Assembly: GCA_019235885.1 (NCBI GenBank)
Contig: JAFAKB010000086.1
Coordinates: 17,549 to 81,548 of the forward strand
Origin: Candidatus Eremiobacterota bacterium
Lineage (GTDB): Bacteria; Vulcanimicrobiota; Vulcanimicrobiia; Vulcanimicrobiales; Vulcanimicrobiaceae
Length of the DNA: 64,000 nucleotides
Direction: 5' to 3'
Part shown: one piece after another, positions 25,056 to 33,240 of the stretch
How the letters are laid out: each line of letters opens with the position of its first letter
Numbering within the stretch: the first letter of the stretch is position 1
Notes under the pieces: model-generated
What the model saw: only the letters and a program-made list of their open reading frames with translations
The model's database searches: none
What the model was told of the DNA's origin: nothing
Made by a program: the position numbers and the translations under genes

Positions 25056-25958
25056 TCAGCGGCCTGGTGTGGCTGGCGCGAAGGCATAGACGATCGCTAG
25101 TCCGGTGACTGTGGCGGCGTAGAGCGCCACCCCGCCGAACGCGATCGACGCCGGGCGCGGATCGCGCTGTACGAGCGACCAGAGCGCCGCCGCCGCGACC
25201 ACCGCCGGTGCCAACGCGAGCAGCGTCGGCCCAGCGCCGATGCGGTACGCCTGCACGACGGCGGAGAGGGCCGCGAGCAGCGCCAGCAGCCTGATCGCCT
25301 GCCATGTGCGAGCCGGCCCGAGGCGCACCGCGAGATTTCGCTTGCCGCAGAGCGCATCGTCGCCCGCGTCGGGCAGCTCGACGCACAGCATCATCGCGAG
25401 CATCGCGAACGCGGTGGATTGCACCACCGTGAGGATCGTGCCGTCAAGGCGTCCCGCGAACGCCGCGTAGCCCGCCCAGGGAACGAGCACGGCGACGACG
25501 AGCGCGGCGTCGAGCTCGCCTAGCCCGCGCGCCGCGAAACGAACCGGCGGTGCCGAGTAGCACCACGCGAAAACGAAGATCGCGACGCCGGTCCACGCTA
25601 CGATCGCGTTTCCGGCCAGCGCGAAGTGCGCGCCGGCGACGAATCCCAGTGCCGCGCAGAGCAACGCAGCGATCAGCGCGACGCGTGCGGGAAGGTCGCC
25701 GCGGTCGAGCACGCCGCTGCCGCCGGACCACGCCGTCCGCCGCACGCCCGCTGCGTCGCCGTGATGGTCGAAGTAGTCGTTCGCGTAGTGCACCATGAGA
25801 TGGAACGACGTCACCAGCGCCTGCACCCAGAGATACGTCTGGAGGTCCAGGCGATGACCCGACCAGCGCGCGACGGCGGCGCCCAGCGCGACGCCCGCGA
25901 ACCCGCCGTAGAGAAACAGCGGCCGCGAGAGCCGGACGAAGGCTCGCAGGTGCGTCAC
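25056..25958 (-). CDS. UbiA-family prenyltransferase (MenA-like)
   Basis: 300 residues with eight or nine hydrophobic helices. Motif I NDYFDHHGD (N-D-x-x-D-x-x-x-D, polyprenyl-diphosphate Mg site) at about residue 62, and motif II LCVELPDAGDDALCGKRNLA at about 200. It attaches a polyprenyl chain to an aromatic ring in the membrane; the ELPD..D..GKR(N/T)L(A/V) form fits 1,4-dihydroxy-2-naphthoate prenyltransferase (menaquinone) best, but other aromatic acceptors are possible. The GTG start (MTHLRAFVRLSRP) is chosen because the family's conserved N-terminus begins here. Confidence 0.8.
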   Translation of the reverse strand: MTHLRAFVRLSRPLFLYGGFAGVALGAAVARWSGHRLDLQTYLWVQALVTSFHLMVHYANDYFDHHGDAAGVRRTAWSGGSGVLDRGDLPARVALIAALLCAALGFVAGAHFALAGNAIVAWTGVAIFVFAWCYSAPPVRFAARGLGELDAALVVAVLVPWAGYAAFAGRLDGTILTVVQSTAFAMLAMMLCVELPDAGDDALCGKRNLAVRLGPARTWQAIRLLALLAALSAVVQAYRIGAGPTLLALAPAVVAAAALWSLVQRDPRPASIAFGGVALYAATVTGLAIVYAFAPATPGR

Positions 25959-25984
25959 CGGCGCACCCTTTGACGTGAGCCTGT

Positions 25985-26001
25985 CCTGAGCTTGTCGAAG
26001 G
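25985..26001. repeat. dispersed CCTGAGCTTGTCGAAGG repeat, copy 2
   Basis: Identical 17-base core to 11044-11060, again between genes (UbiA on one side, the dehydrogenase on the other). Confidence 0.6.
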
Positions 26002-26042
26002 GCAGGCCGCCGCGGTCCGCGCGCCGTACGCGTGCGGCTCGT

Positions 26043-26960
26043 ATGGCGAAGAAGGTGGGATTCATCGGCGTCGGCGCGATGGGGGAGCCGATGGCGGCGT
26101 CGCTGCTGCGGGCCGGGTTCGAAGTGACGGTGTGCGCGCACCGCAACCGCGAGCCGGTCGAACGGCTCCTCGCGCAGGGCGCGCGCGACGGCGGCGATCC
26201 GGCGGGCCTCGCCGGCGCGACCGAGGTCGTCGTCACCTGCGTCCCCGACGCGCCGCAGGTCGAGGAGGCGCTTTTCGGCGAGCGCGGCGCGAGCGGCGGC
26301 GCCGCGCCGAACGCGCTGTTCATCGACATGTCGACGATCTCGCCGGTCGCGACCCGCGCGTTCGATCAGCGCCTGCGCGCCGGCGGGTTTCGCTTCGCCG
26401 ACGCACCGGTCTCGGGCGGGCCCGCGCGCGCGAAAACCGGGACGCTGACGATCATGGTGGGCGCGTCGGACGACGACTTTCGCGCCGCCGAGCCGGTGCT
26501 GAAAGCAATGGGGACGCCGAACCGCGTCGGCGGCGTCGGCATGGGCGAGGTGGTCAAGCTCGTCAACCAGATCATCATCTCGAACACGATGCTCGCCAAC
26601 GTCGAAGCGCTCACGTTCGCCGCGAAAGCCGGCGCCGACCTCGACGCGCTGCTGGCGGTGATCGGCACCGCGACCGGCTCGAACTACTTGCTGCAGAACT
26701 GGCTTCCGCAAAGCTGGCTGGCGGGCGCGCACAAGCCGGGCTTCATGCTCGACCTGCTGCGCAAAGATCTCGCCGCGGCGCTCGAGTCGGCGCGTGCGCT
26801 CGGCGTCCCGATGCCCGCGAGCGGGCTCGCGTACCAGCTCTACACTGCCAGCTCCGGCGAAGGCCATGGCCGCGACGATTACAGCTCGGTGGCGACGTTC
26901 TACGAGCGCGCCGCCAAAGTCCAGGTCCGCACAAAGACCGTGGAGGAGCGCCCGGCATGA
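26043..26960 (+). CDS. NAD(P)-dependent 3-hydroxyisobutyrate dehydrogenase-family oxidoreductase
   Basis: 305 residues. N-terminal Rossmann domain with GFIGVGAMGEPMAASLLRAG, substrate loop DAPVSGGPARAKTGTLTIMV, and catalytic helix with Lys in GEVVKLVNQIIISNTM, the full beta-hydroxyacid dehydrogenase signature. Substrate not determined: 3-hydroxyisobutyrate, tartronate semialdehyde or related. ATG chosen at MAKKVGFIG; 51 further codon positions upstream are open but not conserved. The stop overlaps the response-regulator start by four bases (ATGA), an unexpected partner for a pho regulator. Confidence 0.82.
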   Translation: MAKKVGFIGVGAMGEPMAASLLRAGFEVTVCAHRNREPVERLLAQGARDGGDPAGLAGATEVVVTCVPDAPQVEEALFGERGASGGAAPNALFIDMSTISPVATRAFDQRLRAGGFRFADAPVSGGPARAKTGTLTIMVGASDDDFRAAEPVLKAMGTPNRVGGVGMGEVVKLVNQIIISNTMLANVEALTFAAKAGADLDALLAVIGTATGSNYLLQNWLPQSWLAGAHKPGFMLDLLRKDLAAALESARALGVPMPASGLAYQLYTASSGEGHGRDDYSSVATFYERAAKVQVRTKTVEERPA

Positions 26961-27658
26961 CCACCGTGCTTGCGACGAAGAAGAAGATCCTGCTGGTCGA
27001 CGACGAGGCCGCGATCGTCCATTCGCTGCGCTACAACTTGGAGAAGAACGGCTACGCGGTGACGACCGCCGGCGACGGCCGCACCGCGGTCGTGCTCGCG
27101 CAGACGGAGCATCCTGATCTCGTCGTGCTGGACATCATGCTTCCGCTGCTCGACGGGATGGAGGCGTGCAAGGAGATCCGCAAGACCTCGCGCGTCCCGA
27201 TCATCATGCTGACCGCGAAGGACCAGGAGTTCGACAAGGTCCTCGCCCTCGAGCTGGGCGCCGACGACTACGTGACCAAGCCGTTCTCGCTCGGCGAGAT
27301 CATGGCGCGCATCAAAGCCCGGCTGCGCCGCGTCGAGCACGACGCCGAGCACCGCGACGAGTCGATCACCGCCGCCGGGATGACGATCGATCCGGCGCGC
27401 CAGCGGCTGGTCGTGCGCGGCCGCGAGGTCGCGCTGGCGCCGAAAGAGTTCCGGCTGCTGCACGTGCTGATGGAGAACCGCGGCCGCATCGTGACCCGCC
27501 AGATGCTGCTGGAGAAGGTGTGGGGCTACGACTTCGAGGGCGAGCACCAGACGATCAGCGTCCACATCCGCTGGCTGCGCGAGAAGACCGAGGTCGATCC
27601 GAACAACCCGCGGCACATCATTACCGTCCGCAGCCGCGGCTACATGTTCCGTGAATAA
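26957..27658 (+). CDS. phoB: PhoB/PhoP-type response regulator (OmpR family)
   Basis: 233 residues. Receiver domain 1-125 with D15-D16, phospho-acceptor D59 in VVLDIMLPLLDG, Thr in MLTAKD and Lys in YVTKPF; winged-helix DNA-binding domain 135-230 (LAPKEFRLLHVLMENRGRIV; ISVHIRWLREK; ITVRSRGYMFRE). Followed by a PhoR-type kinase and pstSCAB, so the phosphate-starvation regulator is the natural assignment. Likely binds the TTAA arrays at 28808 and 29775. ATG overlaps the preceding stop. Confidence 0.9.
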   Translation: MTTVLATKKKILLVDDEAAIVHSLRYNLEKNGYAVTTAGDGRTAVVLAQTEHPDLVVLDIMLPLLDGMEACKEIRKTSRVPIIMLTAKDQEFDKVLALELGADDYVTKPFSLGEIMARIKARLRRVEHDAEHRDESITAAGMTIDPARQRLVVRGREVALAPKEFRLLHVLMENRGRIVTRQMLLEKVWGYDFEGEHQTISVHIRWLREKTEVDPNNPRHIITVRSRGYMFRE

Positions 27659-27807
27659 GGGAGCTTGCGACGGCTGATCTGGTCGCCGCCGCGCTGGGTG
27701 CGCTCGCCGGGATCGCCGCGACGTATGCAGCGTTTCGCGCCGCGGCCGGCTCGCGGACGGCGGCGCAGCGCGAGGTCGCGCCGCCGCCGCCCAGCGCGCC
27801 CGACCGC

Positions 27808-28812
27808 GTGGCGCGGCTCGTCGAAGCCCTGCCGTTCGCGGCGTTCACCGTTGAGCGCAACGGGCGCGTGCGCGTCTTCAACGCCGCCGCCGCGGCGCTG
27901 TTCGGGATCGACCGCGGGCGCGCGGTCGGCCGCGCGATGATCGAGATCGTCCCCTCGGTCGAGCTGGAACGGATGGTGCAAAGCGCGATCGCGGGCGAGA
28001 CGCGCACGCGCGACGTCGTGCTCGGCAGCGGCGCGCGCGACCGCTTCGTCGGCGTGACCGCCCAGCCGTACGAAGGCGGCGCGATCGCGATCGCCGCCGA
28101 CCGCACCGCGCTGCTCGCCGCAGAGCGCATGCGCAGCGACTTCATCGGCAACGTCTCGCACGAGCTGCGCACCCCGCTCTCGGCGATGAAGCTCATGCTC
28201 GAGACGGTCCTGATCTCCGACGACGACGCAGAAGCGCGCGCGCTCTTCCTGCCGCAGATACAGAACGAGGTCGAGCGGATGATCCGGCTCGTGGAAGATC
28301 TGCTCGAGCTCGCGCGCTCGGAGTCGGGGACGCTGCCCGTGCGGCGCGAGCGCTTCGACCTGAGCGACGTCGCGACGTCGGCGGTGAACACGTTCGCGCA
28401 GCGCGCTGGCGCGCTCGGCGTCGAGCTGGAGCTCGAAGCTCCCGAAGGGGTCGAGGTCGAGGCCGATCGCGGCGCGCTCACCCAAGTCGCGGTGAACCTC
28501 GTCGACAACGCGCTGCGCCACACGCCGGCAGCCGGCAGCGTCACCGTCGCCGTGGAGCGCAGCGGCACGGACGCGTTGCTGTCCGTGAAGGACACCGGCG
28601 TCGGAATCCCGTTCGCCGACTTGCCGCGCGTGTTCGAGCGCTTCTACGTCGTCGACCGCTCGCGTGCCCGCGAGCACACCGGGACGGGGCTCGGGCTGGC
28701 GATCGCCAAGCACCTCGTCGAAGCGCACGGCGGCTCGCTGGTCGCCGAGTCCGTCTACGGGCAAGGCGCGACCTTCACGATGCGCCTTCCGGCCGCCGAT
28801 GCCCAACATTAA
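27808..28812 (+). CDS. phoR: PhoR-type sensor histidine kinase
   Basis: 334 residues from the first canonical start (GTG). PAS domain about 5-100 (FTVERNGRVRVFNAAAAALF), HisKA with His118 in FIGNVSHELRTPLSAMK, HATPase N-box VNLVDNALRHT, G1 KDTGVGIP, F-box VFERFYVVD, G2 GTGLGLAIAKH. Coding sequence clearly continues upstream in frame: codons from about 27670 encode ADLVAAALGALAGIAATYAA, a membrane segment, with AAGGGAG nine bases before an ACG at 27670 and no ATG, GTG or TTG in between. The true start may be non-canonical, so the membrane anchor would otherwise be missed. Stop sits inside the first TTAA unit of the pstS box. Confidence 0.88.
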   Translation: MARLVEALPFAAFTVERNGRVRVFNAAAAALFGIDRGRAVGRAMIEIVPSVELERMVQSAIAGETRTRDVVLGSGARDRFVGVTAQPYEGGAIAIAADRTALLAAERMRSDFIGNVSHELRTPLSAMKLMLETVLISDDDAEARALFLPQIQNEVERMIRLVEDLLELARSESGTLPVRRERFDLSDVATSAVNTFAQRAGALGVELELEAPEGVEVEADRGALTQVAVNLVDNALRHTPAAGSVTVAVERSGTDALLSVKDTGVGIPFADLPRVFERFYVVDRSRAREHTGTGLGLAIAKHLVEAHGGSLVAESVYGQGATFTMRLPAADAQH

Positions 28813-28844
28813 GGCTCCTTAAGCAGAATTTAAAGCCCTCTTAC
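28808..28844 (+). promoter_or_regulatory. Pho-box-like TTAA array upstream of pstS
   Basis: TTAA units start at 28809, 28819 and 28830, with TTAC at 28841: spacing 10, 11, 11, one helical turn each. The sequence and spacing are almost repeated before pstC. OmpR-family PhoB/PhoP proteins bind such 11-bp direct repeats. The first TAA is also the phoR stop codon. Confidence 0.68.
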
Positions 28845-28926
28845 GTTTTGCTTGCGACGATGCACCGCGGGCGGCCGTTGTCCGTGACGGCTCACCTAGC
28901 TGTGCATTTTCGTGGAGGAAATCTTT

Positions 28927-29745
28927 GTGAAGAGGAACGCTGCTCTCGCGGCTCTGCTCCTCGGCTTTTCGGTCGTCGCGTCGTCCGCGCCGGCCTTCGC
29001 TGACACCAGCATCACGATCGCCGGTTCGACGGCGCTGTTGCCGCTCGTCAAGGACGCGGCGACCAGTTACCAGCAAAAGAACCCGAGCGTGAAGATCAGC
29101 GTGTCGGGCGGCGGTTCGGGTTCCGGCATCGCGCAGGTCGCCGCCAAGGCGATCGACATCGGCGACTCCGACATCACCGCGCCCGGCCATCCCGAGCTGC
29201 ACGACAACCGCGTCGCCGTGATCGGCTTCGCCATCGTGACGCATCCCGGCCTCGGCGTGAAGAACCTTACCAAAAAGCAGATCCAAGAAATCTTCTCTGG
29301 CAAGGCGACGAACTGGAACCAGGTCGGCGGCCCCGATCAGAAGATCGTCGTCGTGAACCGCCCTCGCAGCTCCGGCACCCGCGCCGTCTTCACCAAGACG
29401 CTGATGGGCAACGTGCCGATCAACGAGAGCGGGATCACCGAAGACGCGACGGGCACCGTCGTCTCGTTCGTGAAGCAGACGCCCGGCGCGGTGTCGTACG
29501 CGGCGTTCAGCGGAACGCGCGGCTCGGGGCTCACCGAGCTCTCCGTCGACGGCGTCGCGCCGAACGACGAGAACATCATCACCGGGAAGTACCCGGTGTG
29601 GTCGTACGAGCACATGTTCACGAACGGCCCGCCGACCGGTGAGATCTCGCGCTTCATCGCGTTCGTTCAGAGCTCGCAGGATCTCGTGAAGCGGAACAGC
29701 TTTATCCTGATGCGCGACATGAAAGTCACTGAGAACGATCGCTGA
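28927..29745 (+). CDS. pstS: phosphate ABC transporter substrate-binding protein PstS
   Basis: 272 residues. Signal peptide (KRNAALAALLLGFSVVASSA, cleaved after AFA), then the PstS core: TITIAGSTALLPLVKDAATS-like start, VSGGGSGSGIAQV, IGDSDI, and NRPRSSGTRAVFTKTLMG, which carry the phosphate-binding Ser/Thr/Arg/Asp. It captures phosphate in the periplasm for the PstCA-B importer. The GTG start has GGAGGAA seven bases upstream. The lipobox is absent, so it is soluble periplasmic, as in Gram-negatives. Preceded by the TTAA array. Confidence 0.93.
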   Translation: MKRNAALAALLLGFSVVASSAPAFADTSITIAGSTALLPLVKDAATSYQQKNPSVKISVSGGGSGSGIAQVAAKAIDIGDSDITAPGHPELHDNRVAVIGFAIVTHPGLGVKNLTKKQIQEIFSGKATNWNQVGGPDQKIVVVNRPRSSGTRAVFTKTLMGNVPINESGITEDATGTVVSFVKQTPGAVSYAAFSGTRGSGLTELSVDGVAPNDENIITGKYPVWSYEHMFTNGPPTGEISRFIAFVQSSQDLVKRNSFILMRDMKVTENDR

Positions 29746-29774
29746 TCGTCCTGCCGGCAAAGGCCGGCCCGGGC

Positions 29775-29811
29775 ATTAAGGCGCCTTAATCGGCTCTTAA
29801 CCTCCCCTTAT
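29775..29811 (+). promoter_or_regulatory. Pho-box-like TTAA array upstream of pstC
   Basis: TTAA at 29776, 29786 and 29797, then TTAT at 29808: the same 10/11/11 spacing as before pstS and a nearly superimposable sequence (both begin ATTAAGGC). TATGAT at 29810 may double as the -10. pstCAB thus seems to have its own phosphate-controlled promoter separate from pstS. Confidence 0.68.
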
Positions 29812-29828
29812 GATTCGGTTGGGACGAT

Positions 29829-29862
29829 GGGCTTCGGCGGTCAAAACGGACCGCCGAAGCCC
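29829..29862 (+). other. 14-bp hairpin in the pstC leader
   Basis: Perfect inverted repeat (29829-29842 with 29849-29862) around an AAAACG loop, lying between the TTAA array and the ribosome site GGAGGAA. No U-run follows, so it is more likely an mRNA-stabilising or translation-controlling structure than a terminator. Confidence 0.5.
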
Positions 29863-29886
29863 CGTCTCATTTCGGAGGAACGTTCG

Positions 29887-29928
29887 GTGAAGCGGAAGCC
29901 CGTCCGGGCGGCTCAGCGTACGCCGTGA
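29887..29928 (+). CDS. 13-residue leader peptide overlapping pstC
   Basis: GTG start with a strong GGAGGAA site, reading MKRKPVRAAQRTP and a TGA that overlaps the pstC GTG. The start context closely resembles that of pstS (GGAGGAA then GTGAAG), so this may be a remnant of a pstS-type N-terminus or a device that couples ribosome entry to pstC, whose own start lacks a good Shine-Dalgarno. Confidence 0.45.
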   Translation: MKRKPVRAAQRTP

Positions 29929-30809
29929 TCGCCGTACAAGCGCGCCGCTCCCGCCGGGTGGAACGCATCGCCCTCGTCGGTCTGCGGGTCGCGGCCGGAT
30001 TCGTCATCGTTGCGATGGCGGCGCTGCTGGTTTACCTCGCGCTCGAGGGGACGAAGACGTTCTACGTCGACAAGTTCCCGCTCTGGTCGTTCCTGTTCTC
30101 GCCGGATTTTTCGCCCGACGCAGGCCATCCGGGCGCGGCCGTCTACATCGCCGGCACGATCGCCGTCACCGTGTTCGCGATCGCGGTCGGCGGCCCGTTC
30201 GGCATCGCGGTCGGCGTCTTTCTCGCCGAGATCGCGCCGTACCGGATGACGCAGATCCTCAAACCCGCGATCGAGGTGATGGTGGGGATCCCGTCGGTCG
30301 TCTACGGCTGGCTCGGCTTGACGCTGCTGGTCCCGCTGATCCGCACGCACACGAGCTCGCCGAGCGGCTTCGGTTTGGCCGGGGCGGGAATCGTTCTGGC
30401 GATCATGATCCTTCCCACCGTGATCACGCTCAGCGAGGATGCGTTCCGCTCGCTGCCGGGCTCGCTCGCTGAAGGCTCGCTGGCGCTCGGCGCGACGCGC
30501 TGGCAGACGATCACGCGCGTACTGCTGCCGAGCGCGGCGAGCGGTCTCGCCGTGGCACTGATCCTCGGGATCGCGCGCGCGGTCGGCGAGACGCTTGCGA
30601 TTCAGATGGTGATCGGCAACTCGACGCAGTTCCCGCAAGGGCTCTTCGCGCCGACCGCTGCCTTGACGACCGAGATCGTGACCGACATGCCGGGCGCCAC
30701 CCAGGGCTCGCTGCTGCAGCACGCGCTCTTCTCGATGGCGCTGCTGCTGCTGCTGATCGCGATGGTGCTCATCGTGCTCGTGCGGTTCGCCTTGCGGAAG
30801 CGAGCCTGA
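29925..30809 (+). CDS. pstC: phosphate ABC transporter permease PstC
   Basis: 294 residues, six membrane helices. The family's EAA-loop region reads SLPGSLAEGSLALGATRWQT, then ITRVLLPSAASG; periplasmic loop AIEVMVGIPSVVYGWLGL. It forms the membrane channel with PstA. GTG start overlaps the leader-peptide TGA. The N-terminus is basic and short, as usual for PstC. Confidence 0.92.
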   Translation: MIAVQARRSRRVERIALVGLRVAAGFVIVAMAALLVYLALEGTKTFYVDKFPLWSFLFSPDFSPDAGHPGAAVYIAGTIAVTVFAIAVGGPFGIAVGVFLAEIAPYRMTQILKPAIEVMVGIPSVVYGWLGLTLLVPLIRTHTSSPSGFGLAGAGIVLAIMILPTVITLSEDAFRSLPGSLAEGSLALGATRWQTITRVLLPSAASGLAVALILGIARAVGETLAIQMVIGNSTQFPQGLFAPTAALTTEIVTDMPGATQGSLLQHALFSMALLLLLIAMVLIVLVRFALRKRA

Positions 30810-30813
30810 CACG

Positions 30814-31731
30814 ATGGCCGTCGCGGCGCAGCAGGCACCCCGCAGCCTGATCGCATCCGGAAACGTCCGCACCCGCAAGTTCGCCGACGGGCTCGCGACG
30901 CTCGTCCTGTGGGCGATGGCCGCGAGCATCATCGTCCTGCTCGCGGCGTTCATCGTCTACATGATCTATCTCGGCGGCCACGCGCTGACGTGGTCGTTCC
31001 TCACCCGCCCACCGGCCGAGCACGAGGCGGGCGGCGGGATCGGCCCGGAGATCTTCAACTCGTTCTACATCCTGATCCTCACGCTGTGCTTCACCGTGCC
31101 GGTCGCGGTCGCGGCGGGCGTGTTCTTGCAAGAGTACGCACGCCCTGGAACGTTCCGCAGCGTCGTGCAGTTCAGCGCCGAATCGCTCGCAACGGTTCCC
31201 TCGGTCGTGATGGGACTCTTCGGCCTACTGATCTTCGTATACACGTTCCATTGGGGTTATACCGCGCTCGGCGGGGCGCTGACGCTCACACTGCTCAACT
31301 TGCCCGCGCTGGTGCGCGTGACGCAGGAGGCGCTCGGGAGCGTCCCCGACACGCTGCGCGAGGCGTCCATGGGGCTCGGCGGGACGAAGTGGCAGACGAT
31401 CACGCGCGTCGTCCTGCCAAGCGCGATCGGGCGGTTGACGACCGGGATCGTGCTGATCGCCGGCCGTATCTACGGCGAGACGGCCGCGCTGATCTTCACG
31501 GCGGGCGTGAGCGTCACCGGAAATCATCCCTACGACCTCAACCCGTTCCACACCGCCGAGACGCTCGCCGTCCACGTCTGGTACACGCACTCCGAATCGG
31601 TCGTCCCCGATGTCGACCGCATCGGAAACGGCTCGGCGCTCGTTCTGCTGATCATGGTCCTCGTTTTCAACGTGGGGGCGCGCATCGTAGGCCGCATGCT
31701 GACCAAACGCTTCACCGGGAGAGCTTCGTGA
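30814..31731 (+). CDS. pstA: phosphate ABC transporter permease PstA
   Basis: 305 residues, six membrane helices. EAA region [20 protein letters not shown], then [12 protein letters not shown]; conserved [19 protein letters not shown] stretch before it and [14 protein letters not shown] after. Partner of PstC in the phosphate channel. ATG four bases after pstC; its TGA overlaps the pstB GTG. Confidence 0.92.
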   Translation: MAVAAQQAPRSLIASGNVRTRKFADGLATLVLWAMAASIIVLLAAFIVYMIYLGGHALTWSFLTRPPAEHEAGGGIGPEIFNSFYILILTLCFTVPVAVAAGVFLQEYARPGTFRSVVQFSAESLATVPSVVMGLFGLLIFVYTFHWGYTALGGALTLTLLNLPALVRVTQEALGSVPDTLREASMGLGGTKWQTITRVVLPSAIGRLTTGIVLIAGRIYGETAALIFTAGVSVTGNHPYDLNPFHTAETLAVHVWYTHSESVVPDVDRIGNGSALVLLIMVLVFNVGARIVGRMLTKRFTGRAS

Positions 31732-32516
31732 TCGAGTCGCCCGCCCAGACAGCCGCGCCGATCCAAGACAAAATCGTCGCGGACGACGTCGACGTGTTCT
31801 ACGGCTCGTTTCAGGCGATCAAGAGCGCGACCCTGGCGATGAAGGCGCAGCACGTCACCGCGCTGATCGGGCCGTCGGGCTGCGGGAAGTCGACTTTTCT
31901 GCGCGCGCTCAACCGCATGCACGACTTGACGCCCGGCGCGCGCGTCACGGGCGAAGTGCTGCTCGACGGCGAGAACATTTACGGGGCCGACGCCGATCCG
32001 GTCGTGATCCGGCACCGCATCGGGATGGTGTTCCAGCGCCCCAACCCGTTCCCGAAGACGATCTACGAGAACGTCGTCTACGGCCCGCGCATTCACGGCG
32101 AGAACAACAAGCGGAAGCTGGAGGAGATCGCGGAGCGCGCACTGCGACAAGCGGCGCTTTGGGACGAGGTCAAGGACCGGCTCTCACGCTCGGCGCTCGA
32201 CCTCTCCGGCGGGCAGCAGCAGCGGCTGTGCATCGCGCGCGCCGTCGCGCTCGACCCGGAGGTGATCTTGATGGACGAGCCGGCCTCCGCGCTCGACCCG
32301 ATCGCGACCTCGAAGATCGAGGACTTGATCGGACAGCTCACCGAGAAGTTCACGGTCGTCATCGTGACCCACTCGATGCAGCAGGCCGCGCGCATCTCGG
32401 ACTACACCGCGTTCTTCCACCTCGGCGAGATCGTCGAGGTCGGGCCGACCAACCAGATCTTCACCCACCCGAAAGAGAAGCGCACCGAAGACTACATCAC
32501 CGGCCGCTTTGGCTAG
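31728..32516 (+). CDS. pstB: phosphate ABC transporter ATP-binding protein PstB
   Basis: 262 residues. Walker [10 protein letters not shown], PstB-specific [12 protein letters not shown]-loop [17 protein letters not shown], signature [14 protein letters not shown], Walker [14 protein letters not shown], switch His in [13 protein letters not shown] start overlapping the pstA stop. Energises phosphate import. The usual next gene, phoU, is absent; an unrelated secreted protein follows after nine bases. Confidence 0.95.
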   Translation: MIESPAQTAAPIQDKIVADDVDVFYGSFQAIKSATLAMKAQHVTALIGPSGCGKSTFLRALNRMHDLTPGARVTGEVLLDGENIYGADADPVVIRHRIGMVFQRPNPFPKTIYENVVYGPRIHGENNKRKLEEIAERALRQAALWDEVKDRLSRSALDLSGGQQQRLCIARAVALDPEVILMDEPASALDPIATSKIEDLIGQLTEKFTVVIVTHSMQQAARISDYTAFFHLGEIVEVGPTNQIFTHPKEKRTEDYITGRFG

Positions 32517-32525
32517 GAGGCGCCG

Positions 32526-32996
32526 ATGATCGTCCCGTTGCTGCTCGCGGTCGACTTCATGAACATCACCTACCCGACGAACCCGTGCGCGCAGAACGTG
32601 CCGGTCCCGGTGGTGATGCGCAAGGGATCTTTCTCGTACTTCGACGCGAAGATGGCGGCCGGATTCGACCTGCACGTCGATGCGGTGAAAGAAGGCTCGC
32701 TCCAACCGGGGACGCGGCAGGCCGCGGTCGTGCTGGCGTGCGATTTTCCGGTCGGCGGAACGGCGGCGGCGTATCTCTTCGACGAGCGCAAGAACGGCGC
32801 GGTGCTGCTGGGACGGATCGCCACCGCCGACTGGGGTCCGGACTGGGGCGCCGGCTCGAGCTCGATCCGGCTGCGCTTCGCGAACCGGCTGCTCTACGTG
32901 GAGCAATGCGACGGCACCTCGTGCGCGCAGCGCGCACTGACGACGTACGCGCTGCGCCGCGGAAAGCTCGTGACCGTGCGGCGGCTACTTCTTTAG
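32526..32996 (+). CDS. hypothetical protein downstream of pstB
   Basis: 156 residues, not recognised. Short hydrophobic N-terminus (MIVPLLLAVDF) that may be a weak signal peptide, then a beta-rich chain with cysteines at NPCAQN, LACDF and EQCDGTSCAQ, suggesting disulfides and export. A strong AGGAGG overlaps the pstB stop, so it is translated in the pst message and may act in phosphate uptake, but this is only positional. Confidence 0.62.
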   Translation: MIVPLLLAVDFMNITYPTNPCAQNVPVPVVMRKGSFSYFDAKMAAGFDLHVDAVKEGSLQPGTRQAAVVLACDFPVGGTAAAYLFDERKNGAVLLGRIATADWGPDWGAGSSSIRLRFANRLLYVEQCDGTSCAQRALTTYALRRGKLVTVRRLLL

Positions 32997-33206
32997 ATCA
33001 CCGCAGGCGACGTACTTCGGGATCTCGTTCGCCGACTTGTGGACGTTGACCGCGAGGTCGCCGGCCGTCAGCTGCGCGATCGGCACGTCGATCATGGAGC
33101 TCGAGTAACCGTCGACCACCGAAATGAACCGGCCTCCAAGGGAGCAGGTCCCCGGAGCGTACCGACGACCCACGAGGGAAGTGTGAAGCGGTCCGTGAGG
33201 GTACAA
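32985..33206 (-). CDS. HKSA-type small secreted protein, probably 5' truncated
   Basis: 73 residues from a TTG. The C-terminal half (MIDVPIAQLTAGDLAVNVHK, SANEIPKYVACGDL) resembles the end of a common family of small periplasmic proteins in which INVHKS...I..YVACGD is conserved. The usual signal peptide and N-terminal beta strands are missing; the frame runs upstream into the opposite Rieske gene leader. I read it as a truncated remnant, though a short translated product cannot be excluded. It overlaps the convergent gene before it by 12 bases. Confidence 0.45.
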   Translation of the reverse strand: MYPHGPLHTSLVGRRYAPGTCSLGGRFISVVDGYSSSMIDVPIAQLTAGDLAVNVHKSANEIPKYVACGDLKK

Positions 33207-33240
33207 CGTCGCTGCACGCAGCCCCTCGGAGGCGACGCTC

